Positions 24,350-35,836 of a stretch of 64,000 bases of DNA are shown piece by piece. A model generated the notes under the pieces. That model ran no database searches. It saw nothing but the letters and a program-made list of their open reading frames with translations, and was not told the DNA's origin. Within the stretch, counting starts at the first letter, position 1. Every line of letters starts with the position of its first letter. This stretch comes from CAIWHR01 sp963781285 (GTDB taxonomy: Bacteria > Pseudomonadota > Gammaproteobacteria > Burkholderiales > Casimicrobiaceae), in assembly GCA_963781285.1 (NCBI GenBank), contig CAWAFI010000005.1:1-64000 (forward strand), in the 5' to 3' direction. Position numbers and translations under genes: made by a program.

Positions 24350-26258
24350 TCAGAGGACGATCTGCGACCCCAGCTCGACGACGCGGTTCGGTGGCAATCG
24401 GAAATAGGCGACGACGCTGGTTGCATTGCGGTACATCGTGATGAAGAGCTTCTCCCGCCAGTAGGCCATCTCCGAGCCCAGCTTCGGGATCAGCGTCTCG
24501 CGGCCGACGAAGAACGAGGTGTCCATCATGTCGAGCCGCAGCCCCTGCTCGGCGCACCATTCGAGCGCTTCCGGCAGCTCCGGCTCGTCCATGAAGCCGA
24601 AGAACACCTTGACCTTGTAGAACTGCGCGTTCAACGACTCGACAACCACCCGCTGCGAATGCGGAACGTGCGGAACATCGAGCGTGACCGCGGTCAGCAG
24701 CACGACGCGCTCGTGCAGGCTCTTGTAGTGCTTGAGGCTGTGGAGCAGCGCATGTGGCACGGCGGCGACGTTGCCTGTCATGAAGATCGCAGTGCCGGGC
24801 ACCTTCGCGCAGTCGAGCGAAGCGCTGCGCGCGAATTCCGGCAACGGGATCGAGTCCGTTTCCAGACGCGAATGGAGCAGCAGGCGACCGCGCTTCCACG
24901 TCGCCATCAGAACGAAGACGGCGAGACCGAAAGCCAGCGGGAACCAGCCGCCGTCGACGATCTTTCCGAGGTTGGCGGTGAAGAAGCCGGCGTCGATCAG
25001 CAGAAATACTCCGAAGAGCGCGATACTCGCAGGTAGGCTCCAGCGCCACATCGTGCGCGCCACGACGAACGCCAGCACCGTCGTGATCGCCATCGTGCCG
25101 GTCACTGCGATGCCGTAGGCGGCGGCCAGGTTGGTCGACGACCCGAAGCCCAGCACCAGCGCGACCACGCCGAGGAACAGCGCACGGTTGATGCCGGAGA
25201 GATAGATCTGGCCGATCTGGTGGCTCGACGTGTGCTCGACATCCATCCGCGGCGCGTAGCCCAGTTGCATCGCCTGCTGAGTGATCGAAAACGCGCCGGA
25301 GATCACGGCCTGCGACGCGATGATCGTGGCGACGGTCGCGAGCCCTACCAGCGGATAAAGCGCCCAGCTCGGTGCCAGCAGGTAGAACGGGTTGGCGATC
25401 GCCTCTGGATTGACGAGAAGCAGCGCGCCCTGCCCGAAGTAATTGAGCGCCAGCGCCGGCAGGACCAGGCACGACCAGGCAAGCCGCACCGGCGTGCTTC
25501 CGAAATGCCCCATGTCCGCGTACAGCGCCTCCGCTCCCGTGACGACGAGCACGACGGCGCCCAGCGCGAAGAATCCCAGCGTGCCATGCGTGGCAAGGAA
25601 CGCGACCGCGTGCACCGGGTTGATCGCCGCCAGCACTTGGGGCGCGTGCAGAATGTTCAGCACGCCGAGCGTGGCGAGGGTGAAGAACCACACCAGCATG
25701 ATCGGGCCGAACAGCGCGCCCACGCTGCCCGGTGCCGCGTTTCTGGAACGCGAACAGCACGATCAGCACGAGGAGCGTGATCGGGATCACGTAGGGCTTG
25801 AATGCCGGCGTCGCGACTTCCAGGCCCTCGACCGCCGAGAGGACCGAGATGGCCGGGGTGATCATGCCGTCGCCGTAGAAGAGCGCGGCGCCGAACAGGC
25901 CCAACAGCATCAGCACCCGCGCACGGCCGCTGTTCTTGTCCTCGCGCAGCACCAGCGCCATCAACGCCATGATGCCGCCCTCGCCCTTGTTGTCGGCGCG
26001 CATGATGAAGACGATGTACTTGATCGACACGACGATCATCAGCGACCAGAACACGAGCGAAAGGATGCCGAGGATGCTCGGCTGGTCGATCGGCACCGGA
26101 TGGTGCGCGCCGCCGAAAACTTCCTTCAACGCGTAGAGAGGGCTGGTGCCGATGTCCCCGTAGACGACCCCGAGCGCCGCAAGCGACAGGGTCGCGAGGC
26201 GTGCGCGCCGGGATGCCGATACGTGCGGCGCGAGTGCTTCGATTGCGGGGGTGGCCAT
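24350..26258 (-). pseudogene. kup: Potassium transporter Kup, one frameshift
   Basis: Repaired, this is a 636-residue Kup/HAK-type K+/H+ symporter with about 12 helices and a cytoplasmic C-terminal part, the normal length. The start is typical (LAALGVVYGDIGTSPLYALK), and later parts include GDGMITPAISVLSAVEGLEV and YFGQGALLL. The frame breaks at about 25735, where the minus strand reads ACCGGGCAGC; removing one G restores the family sequence GTGSVGALFGP. This looks like a homopolymer error rather than decay, because both halves are fully conserved. It starts 7 bases after the kdpE stop, so it belongs to the end of the kdp operon, giving the cell a low-affinity K+ system under the same control. 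Confidence 0.88.
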
Positions 26259-26265
26259 CGCTCCC

Positions 26266-26958
26266 TCAGGGCTGGAAGCGATAGCCGACGCCGGTTTCGG
26301 TCAAGAGATGCCGCGGCTGCGCCGGATCGGCTTCGAGCTTCTGCCGCAGATGGCCGACGTAGATGCGCACGTAATGGTTGCTCTCGACGAAGCTCGGGCC
26401 CCAGACTTCGCGCAACAGGTGGCGGTGCGTGAGGACCTTGCCGGCATTGGCGATCAGCAGGGTGAGCAGGCGATACTCAATAGGCGTCAGGTGCACGATC
26501 TCGCCGTTCCTGCGGACCACGCGGTTCGCCTGGTCGACCTCGACGTCGCCGAACTGGAACACGGTGGTACCGTCGGTTCCGGGCGTTGCCTGGCGGCGCC
26601 GCATCGCCCGGACCCGGGCGAGCAGTTCGCCCACCCCGAACGGCTTGGTCAGGTAATCATCGGCGCCGGCATCGAGCGCGGCGATCTTGTCGCTCTCGTT
26701 GACGCGCGCGGACAGGACGATCACTGGAGTTGACGACCAGCCCCGGAAGCCGCGAATGAAATCGATACCGTTCCCGTCGGGAAGGCCGAGGTCGAGGATG
26801 ACGAGGTCGGGCTTGCGCGTTCCGGCATCGACGAGGCCCTGCTTGAGCGTTTCTGCCTCGACGACGTGCCAGCCTTCGGATTCCATCGCGGTGCGGACGA
26901 AGCGCCGGATCTGGCGCTCGTCTTCTACCAGCAGAGCGGTCGGTGAGGGTTCGGTCAT
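26266..26958 (-). CDS. kdpE: Response regulator KdpE
   Basis: A 230-residue OmpR-type response regulator. The receiver domain (about 1-122) has the acidic pair ED, the phospho-acceptor Asp56 in LVILDLGLPDG and the lysine in DDYLTKPFG. The winged-helix DNA-binding domain (about 130-228) has LTPIEYRLLTLLIANAGKV and YVGHLRQKLE. Start at 26958 (MTEPSPTALLVEDERQIRRF). It lies downstream of kdpD with a 178-base gap, longer than usual. Phosphorylated KdpE should activate the kdp promoter at low K+; a candidate box is at 35094-35112. Confidence 0.92.
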   Translation of the reverse strand: MTEPSPTALLVEDERQIRRFVRTAMESEGWHVVEAETLKQGLVDAGTRKPDLVILDLGLPDGNGIDFIRGFRGWSSTPVIVLSARVNESDKIAALDAGADDYLTKPFGVGELLARVRAMRRRQATPGTDGTTVFQFGDVEVDQANRVVRRNGEIVHLTPIEYRLLTLLIANAGKVLTHRHLLREVWGPSFVESNHYVRIYVGHLRQKLEADPAQPRHLLTETGVGYRFQP

Positions 26959-27136
26959 CGCGGCCGCTCCACGCGGGCGAGGCAATCGCCAGCGCTTCAG
27001 GCATGCCGCACACGTTGGCGGCGACGGGCTGACGCCTATTATCGCTGGAAACGGCCCTGGCGCGGAACAGGCGAATTGAAGCGCGGCCCCGCCATTACGT
27101 CCAGGCGACTTTGTGTCACGCGCAGGCGCGCGTGAC

Positions 27137-29848
27137 TCAAGTTGTTGGTGGCGCGACCGATTCCACGGGAGCCGCTGGTGGGGTACCGAGCGGGAGCGTG
27201 AACGAGAACCGCGCCCCACCGGCCGGGTTGTTCGCTGCCCAGATCCGTCCGCGATGTGCGTCGACGATGGCCCGGCTGATCGCGAGCCCGAGCCCAACCC
27301 CCGGCGTTGTCGGCTCGCGCGTGCCGCGCGTGAACTTCTCGAAAATGAGGTCTTCCTGACCCCGCGGAACTCCCGGTCCGTTATCGCTGACCGTGACCAG
27401 GAGATCCCGCCCGGAGACCTCGGCCGTGAGTTTGACCACCGTGCCCTCGGGCGTGTACTTCGCGGCGTTTTCGAGCAGGTTGTAAAGCACGCGCTCGATC
27501 AGCGTTGCATCGAACTCGACCAGCGGCAAATTTGGCGAAAGTGCGATCTCGACGCGGTGTCGCGTAAGCGCCGCCTGCGCGGACTGGAGCGCGCTGCCAA
27601 CCACCTCCTCGAACGGAAGCCATTGCCGGTTGAGCTTGACATCGCCACTCTGGATCCGGGCCATTTCGAGCAGATTGTTGACGAGCGCGCTCATCCGGCG
27701 TGCTTCGTCGGTGATCGCCCGCGTTGTGTCGAGCTGCTCGCGGGACAGCTCCGGCTTGGTCAGGGCAAGTGACTCGGCGAGCCCGACGAGCGCAGCAAGC
27801 GGCGTGCGAAGGTCGTGCGACAGTGCGGCCAGAAGCGAATTGCGCAGCCGTTCCGATTCCATCCGCAACAGCGCCTGCTGGGCTACTTCCACATAGTGAA
27901 CGCGCTCGAGGGCGATGGCGGTCAGCGCCGCGAACGTGTCGAGCTGGCGCTTTTGTTCCGGCACCAGCATCAACCGACGGCTCTCGGGCTTGATCGCAAG
28001 CACGCCGCGCGTGCGCATCGGCGCCCGGAGCGGCACGTACAGGAATTCGCTGCCTGCCAGGGTGTCGGTTCCGAGGCCGGCAGGCTGCGTGTTGTCGAAC
28101 GCCCATTGTGCGGTGCCCAAGTCGACGCCTAATGGCGGCGGGCGGTCCCCGGGGAAATGCAGGCGATCTGTTTCGTTGAGAACCAGAATCGCCACATCGG
28201 CCCGGAACGTGCGGGCGATGAATCCCGTTGCCCGTTCGACGACCTCGCCGGTCTGCAACGGGCTCGACAGGTCGCGGGCAAATTCGTACAGCGCGCGCGA
28301 ACGTTCCTCACGATGCATCGCCACCCGAGCCTGATAGCGTAGCCCCGCGGTCATCTGCCCGATGATGAGGGCGACTGCGAGCATCACCACGAAAGTGACC
28401 AGGTATTGGACGTCGCTCACTGCGAACGAAAGGCGCGGGGGTACGCAGAAGAAGTCGAATGCCGCGACACTCACGAAGGCAGCCAGCACCGCAGGGCCGC
28501 CGCCGAGCCGCCAGGCGACCAGCGCGACCGTGAGCAGGAACAGCATCACGATATTGGCGAGGTCGAAGTAGGGCAGCAGCGCCACGGCCACGAGCGTCGT
28601 CGCGAGGCAGGCCAGGATCGCCCATACGAACCGCAGCTTCTTCGCCGTGCGCCGCGGATCCTCGTCGGGTTGCTCTCGCGCATCGGATCGTCGGGATTCC
28701 GCGGTCGGCGATTCGGCGCGTCCGATCTCGATCAGGTCGATTTCCGGTGCCAGCTCCGCGGTGCGCCGGGCAAGGCCGCGGCCCCACGGCCAACGGCGCG
28801 TTGCGCCTTGCCGCCCGACGATGACCTTCGAACTGTTGTGCGTGCGGGCGTAATCGACGATCGCGGCGGCGGGGTCGCTTCCCGACAGGATGGCCGTTTG
28901 ACCACCCAGCTCCTGCGCGAGCTTGACCGTGCGCAGGATCCGCTCCCGTTCCGCCGGCGGGAGCCGCAGGAGCCCCGGCGTCTCGACGTACACAGCGGTC
29001 CACTCGACGCCGAGTTGTCCGGCGAGCCGGGCAGCGCTGCGCACCACGTGGTCGGCGCCGAGGCGGGGCCCGACGCAACAGAGCAGCGATGCTTCGGTCT
29101 TCCACACCGGCTCGATCGCCTTGTCGGTGCGATAGGCTTGCACGTCGTCTTCGACGCGGTCCGCCGTTCGGCGCAGCGCGAGTTCGCGCAGCGCCATCAG
29201 ATTGCCCTTGCGGAAGAAGTTGCGCGCCGCGCGCTCGATCTGCTCGGGGACGTAGACCTTGCCGGCCTTGAGCCGCGCGAGCAGGTCATCGGCTGGGATG
29301 TCGACCAGCATCACCTCGTCGGCGTCGTCGAAGAACGTGTCCGGCACCGTTTCCCAGACCTGGATCCCCGTGATCCCGCCGACGACGTCGTTCAGGCTTT
29401 CGAGGTGCTGGACGTTGAGCGTGGTGAACACGTCGATGCCGCTTTCCAGCAGCTCCTCGACGTCCTGCCAGCGCTTCGGGTGGCGCGAGCCCTGGACATT
29501 CGTGTGGGCGAGTTCGTCGACGAGGATCAACGCCGGCCGCCGCCGGATCGCCGCGTCGAGGTCGAACTCGCGCAGCGTCCGGCCGTGGTAGCTCACCGCC
29601 GCAAGCGGGAGCGGCTCGAGGTCCTGCAGCAGCGACTCGGTTTCCTTGCGGCCGTGCGTCTCGACGACGCCGATCACGACGTCCTTGCCCTCGTCGCGCA
29701 GCGCTCGCGCGGCGACCAGCATCGCGTAGGTCTTGCCGACTCCGGCCGATGCGCCGAAGTAGATGCGCAGACGGCCACGCTGCTCGGCAGCCTCCTGTGC
29801 CTTGACCTGGGCGAGGAGGAGGTCGGGATCGGGGCGTTCGTTTTCCAC
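27137..29848 (-). CDS. kdpD: Sensor histidine kinase KdpD
   Basis: Full-length KdpD, 903 residues. The N-terminal KdpD domain has a Walker A motif (GASAGVGKT, 32-40) and DELAHTNVQGSRHPKRWQD. A universal-stress-like domain follows (about 250-370), then four close helices (about 400-500), a GAF domain (about 510-660), the histidine kinase core with phospho-accepting His678 (SHDLRTPLAALVG) and an ATPase domain (NLLENAAKYTPEG, DNGPGVP, GVGLGLAI). It senses low K+ or ionic stress and phosphorylates KdpE. In E. coli EIIA(Ntr) binds KdpD, and two EIIA(Ntr)-like genes are encoded beyond the operon. Located between kdpC and kdpE. Confidence 0.95.
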   Translation of the reverse strand: MENERPDPDLLLAQVKAQEAAEQRGRLRIYFGASAGVGKTYAMLVAARALRDEGKDVVIGVVETHGRKETESLLQDLEPLPLAAVSYHGRTLREFDLDAAIRRRPALILVDELAHTNVQGSRHPKRWQDVEELLESGIDVFTTLNVQHLESLNDVVGGITGIQVWETVPDTFFDDADEVMLVDIPADDLLARLKAGKVYVPEQIERAARNFFRKGNLMALRELALRRTADRVEDDVQAYRTDKAIEPVWKTEASLLCCVGPRLGADHVVRSAARLAGQLGVEWTAVYVETPGLLRLPPAERERILRTVKLAQELGGQTAILSGSDPAAAIVDYARTHNSSKVIVGRQGATRRWPWGRGLARRTAELAPEIDLIEIGRAESPTAESRRSDAREQPDEDPRRTAKKLRFVWAILACLATTLVAVALLPYFDLANIVMLFLLTVALVAWRLGGGPAVLAAFVSVAAFDFFCVPPRLSFAVSDVQYLVTFVVMLAVALIIGQMTAGLRYQARVAMHREERSRALYEFARDLSSPLQTGEVVERATGFIARTFRADVAILVLNETDRLHFPGDRPPPLGVDLGTAQWAFDNTQPAGLGTDTLAGSEFLYVPLRAPMRTRGVLAIKPESRRLMLVPEQKRQLDTFAALTAIALERVHYVEVAQQALLRMESERLRNSLLAALSHDLRTPLAALVGLAESLALTKPELSREQLDTTRAITDEARRMSALVNNLLEMARIQSGDVKLNRQWLPFEEVVGSALQSAQAALTRHRVEIALSPNLPLVEFDATLIERVLYNLLENAAKYTPEGTVVKLTAEVSGRDLLVTVSDNGPGVPRGQEDLIFEKFTRGTREPTTPGVGLGLAISRAIVDAHRGRIWAANNPAGGARFSFTLPLGTPPAAPVESVAPPTT

Positions 29849-29950
29849 GGTGCGGCAGCGACGCGACGGTCTGGCGTCAGGTTAGCACGTCGGCAACGCC
29901 GGACCGCTAACCCCTCGCCATCACGCGCGGGTCGCCGCTCGCGCCCGCGA

Positions 29951-30526
29951 TCAGCGCGCTACACGATCGAGTGCGAGATTGAGATCGAGGACGTTGACCC
30001 GGGGCTCGCCGAGGAGACCGAACGTCCTCCCCTCGGTGCTGGCATCGAGCAGCACTTGGACCTTGTCGGGCGCCAATCCTCGTGCCTTCGCGACGCGGGG
30101 CAGCTGATACTGGGCCGCGGCGATGCTGATGTGCGGGTCGAGGCCGCTGCCGGACGCGGTGACGAGATCGACCGGCACCGGTGCGGTGTTGCCCGGATCG
30201 GCATCGCGCAAGGCCTTGATGCGATCCTTCACTGCATCCACGAGCGCCGGGTTGCGCGGACCCTGGTTCGAGCCCGACGATGCTGCCCCGTTATACGGAT
30301 ACGGCGACGTTGCCGAAGGCCGGCCCCAGAAGTATTTCGCGTCGTCGAACGGTTGTCCGAGGAGGCGCGATCCCACAGTCTTCGCATCCGCAACGATCGG
30401 ACTGCCGTTCGCGGCGCTCGGAAACGCAATTTGGGCGATGCCGGTCACGAAGAACGGATAGAGGACGCCGGTCAGCAACGTCAGCACGGCGAGCATGCGC
30501 AAAGCGGGCAGGCATTGAGTGAACAT
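29951..30526 (-). CDS. kdpC: Potassium-transporting ATPase subunit KdpC
   Basis: A 191-residue KdpC subunit with one N-terminal membrane helix (LRMLAVLTLLTGVLYPFFVT) and the usual soluble part: SRLLGQPFDDAKYFWGRPSA, GSNQGPRNPAL, and the ending ASGSGLDPHISIAAAQYQLP then RVNVLDLNLALD. KdpC stabilises the KdpFABC complex and assists K+ affinity. It starts 16 bases after kdpB on the minus strand. Length and motifs are normal. Confidence 0.95.
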   Translation of the reverse strand: MFTQCLPALRMLAVLTLLTGVLYPFFVTGIAQIAFPSAANGSPIVADAKTVGSRLLGQPFDDAKYFWGRPSATSPYPYNGAASSGSNQGPRNPALVDAVKDRIKALRDADPGNTAPVPVDLVTASGSGLDPHISIAAAQYQLPRVAKARGLAPDKVQVLLDASTEGRTFGLLGEPRVNVLDLNLALDRVAR

Positions 30527-30542
30527 GAACGTTCTCCGTGAA

Positions 30543-32628
<2,086 letters not shown>

Positions 32629-32655
32629 GTCGATTCCTCGGGGAGTGGCGACCGG

Positions 32656-34468
32656 TCAGTTGCCGGCGTAGATGAGCAGATGTTCGACCACGGGGCCGAG
32701 TGCCAACGCGGGAACGAACGTCAGTGCGCCGACGGTGATCACGGTGCCGATCAGCACGGACACGAACAGCGGCGTATGCGTCGGCAGCGTTCCCGCCGAC
32801 GGCGGCACGCGCTTCGCGGCGGCGAACGCGCCGGCGAGTGCCAGCACGGGAATCGCGAGCCAATAGCGGGCGAACAGCATGCAGATGCCGAGCGCCGTGT
32901 TGTAGAACGGCGTGTTCGCTGAAAGCCCGGCGAACGCGCTGCCGTTGTTGTTGCTGGCCGAGGAGAACGCGTAGAGGATTTCCGAGAACCCGTGCTCGGC
33001 GGGATTCGCGACCCCGGCCTTGCCGGCGTCCACCATGACGGCGACGGCCGTTCCGCAGAGCACGAACAGCGGCGGCAACAGGATCGCGATCGACGCCATC
33101 TTGATCTCGAAGGCGCCGATCTTCTTGCCGAGATACTCGGGCGTGCGGCCGATCATCAGCCCGGCAATGAACACGGCGACGAGCGCGAACATGATCATCC
33201 CGTACAGTCCCGGAGCCCACGCCGCCGTAGATCACTTCGCCGAGCTGCATCAGCCACATCGGCACCATGCCGGAGAGCGGCATGAACGAATCGTGCATCG
33301 AATTGACCGAGCCGTTCGACGCCGAGGTCGTGGCGACGGCCCACAGCGCCGGAGTTGGCGACGCCGAAGCGTACTTCCTTGCCTTCCATGTTGCCGCCGG
33401 GATTCGTCGCGGTTGCGACCTGATCCGCGCCGAGCCCGGCAAGCACCGGGTTGCCCACGCCCTCGCCGATGTAGACCGCGACGAGGAGCGGGATGAAGAC
33501 GAGCGTCATCGCGGCGAGCAGCGCCCAGCCCTGGCGCGTGTCGCCGATCATCTTGCCGAACGTGTAGCAGAGCGCCGCGCCGATCAGCAGGATCGACAGT
33601 ACCTCCAGAAAGTTCGCGAGCGGTGTCGGGTTCTCGAACGGGTGCGCCGAATTGACGTTGTAGAAACCGCCGCCGTTGGTGCCGAGCTGCTTGATCGCGA
33701 TCTGCGACGCCGCGGGGCCGAGCGGAATGCGTCTGTTCGGTCGCCGTCACCTTCTCGGTGACCGGATTGCCCTTCTCGTCCTTGAGCGGCTGGCCCTCGG
33801 AATCCTTCTTCGGAGTGTCGTACGTCACCGGCTGGACCAGTGTCGCGGTCGCGTACTTGTCGAACGTCTGCGGCACGCCCTGGCTCACCAGCACCAACGA
33901 CAGGACGATCGACAGCGGCAGCAGGATATAGACCGTCGAGCGGACAAGGTCGATCCAGAAGTTGCCGATGCCGCCCGACCTCCTTGCGCACGAAGCCCCG
34001 GATCAGCGCGACAAGCACGGCCATCCCGGTCGCCGCCGAGACGAAGTTCTGCACGGCGAGTGCCAGCATCTGCGTGAGATAGCTCATCGTCGATTCGCCG
34101 CCATAGCCCTGCCAGTTGGTGTTCGTGGCGAAGCTCGTCGCGGTATTGAACGCCGAGTCCGGGCTCACGGCCGCCATGTCCTGCGGATTGAGCGGAAGCC
34201 ACTGCTGCAACCGTTGCAGCCCATAGACGGCAAGTGCACCGGCGAGGTTGAACCACAGCATCGCCAGTGCGTACTCGATCCAACCCATGTCGCGCGCCGG
34301 GTCCACGCCGGCGCCGCGGTAGATCAGCCGCTCCAGCGGGCCGCCGATGCGCTGCGCCCGGGTCGCGCGGCCTTCGTATACGGCAGCCATGTACGTGCCG
34401 AGCGGCTTCGCGAGCAGCAACAGAACCGCGACGTACAGCCCCAGTTGCAGCCATCCGAAGGTCGTCAT
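32656..34468 (-). pseudogene. kdpA: Potassium-transporting ATPase subunit KdpA, four frameshifts
   Basis: KdpA is the K+ channel-like subunit, here about 602 residues once repaired. Four successive frames cover it without loss of conserved sequence: MTTFGWLQLGLYVAVLLLLA to FVRKEVG, then IVLSLVLVSQGVPQTFDKYA, then GWALLAAMTLVFIPLLVAVY to EVRFGVANS, then ALWAVATTSASNGSVNSMHD and IMFALVAVFIAGLMIGRTPE. Breaks lie near 33977, 33731, 33350 and 33210, and each behaves as one inserted base. The selectivity-filter regions are conserved (TNTNWQGYGGE, NNNGSAF). The start overlaps the kdpF stop (ATGA). Four such events in an otherwise perfect gene argue for sequence errors. Confidence 0.9.
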
Positions 34469-34557
34469 GAGAAGAGCTCCGGCTTGAATAGCGCGATGAC
34501 GAGATAGACGAAGATACCGATAGTGGCGATGCCGCTCAGCCAATAGACCCAGTTCAT
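34465..34557 (-). CDS. kdpF: Potassium-transporting ATPase subunit KdpF
   Basis: A 30-residue peptide with one membrane helix: MNWVYWLSGIATIG then FVYLVIALFKPELFS. The ending FKPE is typical of KdpF, which sits between KdpA and KdpB in the pump. Its stop codon overlaps the kdpA start in an ATGA junction, and its own start overlaps the stop of the small frame upstream. Confidence 0.88.
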   Translation of the reverse strand: MNWVYWLSGIATIGIFVYLVIALFKPELFS

Positions 34558-34670
34558 GACTGGCCTCCGTGTGCGTTGTGTTTCGGCGCCATGGACGCGA
34601 TTAGCGCGGCCGCTCGGAAGCGATTCGCAGCCGCAGAAAGCAGGAGCACGTGCGAGAGCCACGCTTTCAT
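34554..34670 (-). CDS. Micro-ORF upstream of kdpF, 38 aa
   Basis: This frame encodes a 38-residue peptide with a mildly hydrophobic, alanine-rich first half (MKAWLSHVLLLSAAANRF). Its ATG overlaps the stop codon of the preceding micro-gene and its stop overlaps the kdpF start, forming an unbroken chain of overlapping stop/start signals. The sequence is not recognised. It may exist mainly for translational coupling, and could be an artefact of a compact leader. Confidence 0.35.
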   Translation of the reverse strand: MKAWLSHVLLLSAAANRFRAAALIASMAPKHNAHGGQS

Positions 34671-34768
34671 CACCGGCTCCTGTTGCCCATAAGGCTTGCG
34701 CAGAACCGGACCAGGCCCGCCGACAAGGCGAAGAACCCGACGATCACGGCGATAAAGACGATATCCAT
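34670..34768 (-). CDS. Small kdp-leader membrane peptide, 32 aa
   Basis: The peptide reads MDIVFIAVIVGFFALSAGLV followed by RFCASLMGNRSR: one membrane helix with a basic end. A GGGAG ribosome binding site lies just upstream. Similar short membrane peptides are found in front of kdpF in many bacteria, so I consider it real. It is the first member of the overlapping chain that leads into kdpF and kdpA. Function unknown; a helper or regulator of the Kdp complex is possible. Confidence 0.6.
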   Translation of the reverse strand: MDIVFIAVIVGFFALSAGLVRFCASLMGNRSR

Positions 34769-34830
34769 GTCGATCTCCCATTTCCGGCACGAACTAGAAA
34801 CATCTTTTTAAGGTTACACCGACGGCAGGG

Positions 34831-35016
34831 TCATCCCCTGACATGCGTCAAAGGAGCACCAGACGTTCCTATGGCGGGTCGAAATTGCGCGGCCGGGGCG
34901 TGCCCGTTCGGCGGGCCGCGGCGTTTGGCGCGAATGCCTCCAACGATTGCGACGGCCAGAAGACCGCCAAACATCAGAAACAACAGAGCGAGACGAATAA
35001 GCACCCAATCGTGCAT
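34831..35016 (-). CDS. Small single-helix membrane protein, 61 aa
   Basis: From the ATG at 35016 the product starts MHDWVLIRLALLFLMFGGLL, then AVAIVGGIRAKRRG, a strong membrane helix followed by a basic stop-transfer and a soluble tail. An AAGAGGAAAG ribosome binding site precedes it. It lies 62 bases upstream of the kdp leader peptide gene in the same direction, and 78 bases downstream of the candidate KdpE box, so it may be the true first gene of the kdp transcript. Not a family I recognise. Confidence 0.5.
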   Translation of the reverse strand: MHDWVLIRLALLFLMFGGLLAVAIVGGIRAKRRGPPNGHAPAAQFRPAIGTSGAPLTHVRG

Positions 35017-35093
35017 GGTCTTTCCTCTTTGCTGACTCGATGTCGCCAATTTACGCGGCCACAGGTAAAGAGGCCGTTCAATTTGAGCGTCAT

Positions 35094-35112
35094 GGTGTAA
35101 AAAGCGCGTAAA
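35094..35112 (-). promoter_or_regulatory. Candidate KdpE operator
   Basis: On the minus strand this reads TTTACGCGCTTTTTACACC. The E. coli kdp operator, as I remember it, is TTTATACTTTTTTTACACC; 15 of 19 positions agree, including both TTTA/TTTTTACA half-sites and their spacing. It points toward the small membrane protein gene and the kdp operon. A further TTTACACC lies on the plus strand at 35182-35189, nearer the divergent EIIA-like gene. Confidence 0.5.
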
Positions 35113-35281
35113 TGAAGACGCTCGAAGCCGTGCGGCACTTTGTCACATGCGGCGTGGCAAGCGGAGGATGATCAGGCGTTGTTTACACCTTCTTTAGGAA
35201 CGATCTATCGATCCTGACACAACGTTTATACGGGGCGCGTTAGGCTTCTCGTGTGAACCCACAAGCTTTCAGGATTCGACG

Positions 35282-35812
35282 ATGCTGAACCCAACTTGCG
35301 CCACAACGCGCGGCGCGACGCGACTCCGCCTTGGCGCGACCGCGGGAGGGTCGCGCAACGCCATCGCCACGATACTGGCTCCGGCCGATATCCTGCTCGA
35401 TCTCGACGTGCCGACCAAGAACCGTGCGTTCGAAGAAATTTCCCGATTCGTTGGCGCGCGGCACGGACTGCTTGACCTGGACGTGTACGCGAGTCTCCTC
35501 GAACGCGAGAAGATCGGCTCTACGGCACTCGGCCACGGAATCGCCATCCCGCATGCGCGCGTGAAAGGGCTTCGGGACCCGATCGCCGCATTCGTCCGCC
35601 CAAGAATGGCGATTGCGTTCGACGCGCCGGACGGCAAGCCCGTGAGCGACATGGTTGTTCTTCTGGTGCCACAGCGCGCCACGGACAGGCACCTGCTGCT
35701 TCTGGCCGAGGTCGCAGAGATGTTTTGCGATAAGTCTTTTCGAGACGACTTGCGTACATGCGTCCAGGCCGCCGAGGTTCATGCCGCGTTTGCAGGGTGG
35801 TGCGGCGTGTGA
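35282..35812 (+). CDS. EIIA(Ntr)-like PTS protein, copy 1
   Basis: A 176-residue protein with a PTS EIIA type 2 domain of the PtsN kind (about 28-172). The phospho-acceptor histidine is His91 in GHGIAIPHARV, and DAPDGKPVSDMVVLLVP is typical of nitrogen-PTS EIIA proteins. The first 25 residues are extra and Arg/Thr-rich; an internal start cannot be excluded. In E. coli EIIA(Ntr) binds KdpD and TrkA and so controls K+ uptake. This gene diverges from the kdp operon and is followed by a paralogue. No EI(Ntr) or NPr gene is in view, and no sigma-54 genes, so it is not the usual ptsN locus. Confidence 0.85.
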   Translation: MLNPTCATTRGATRLRLGATAGGSRNAIATILAPADILLDLDVPTKNRAFEEISRFVGARHGLLDLDVYASLLEREKIGSTALGHGIAIPHARVKGLRDPIAAFVRPRMAIAFDAPDGKPVSDMVVLLVPQRATDRHLLLLAEVAEMFCDKSFRDDLRTCVQAAEVHAAFAGWCGV

Positions 35813-35836
35813 GCGTCTCTAGCTAGGAGGACTCGC

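Noticed and set aside
28406..30541. 711-codon plus-strand frame
   Set aside because: It is antisense to kdpD and kdpC, which are certain. Composition (Arg, Asp, Gly, His-rich) is typical of a shadow frame.
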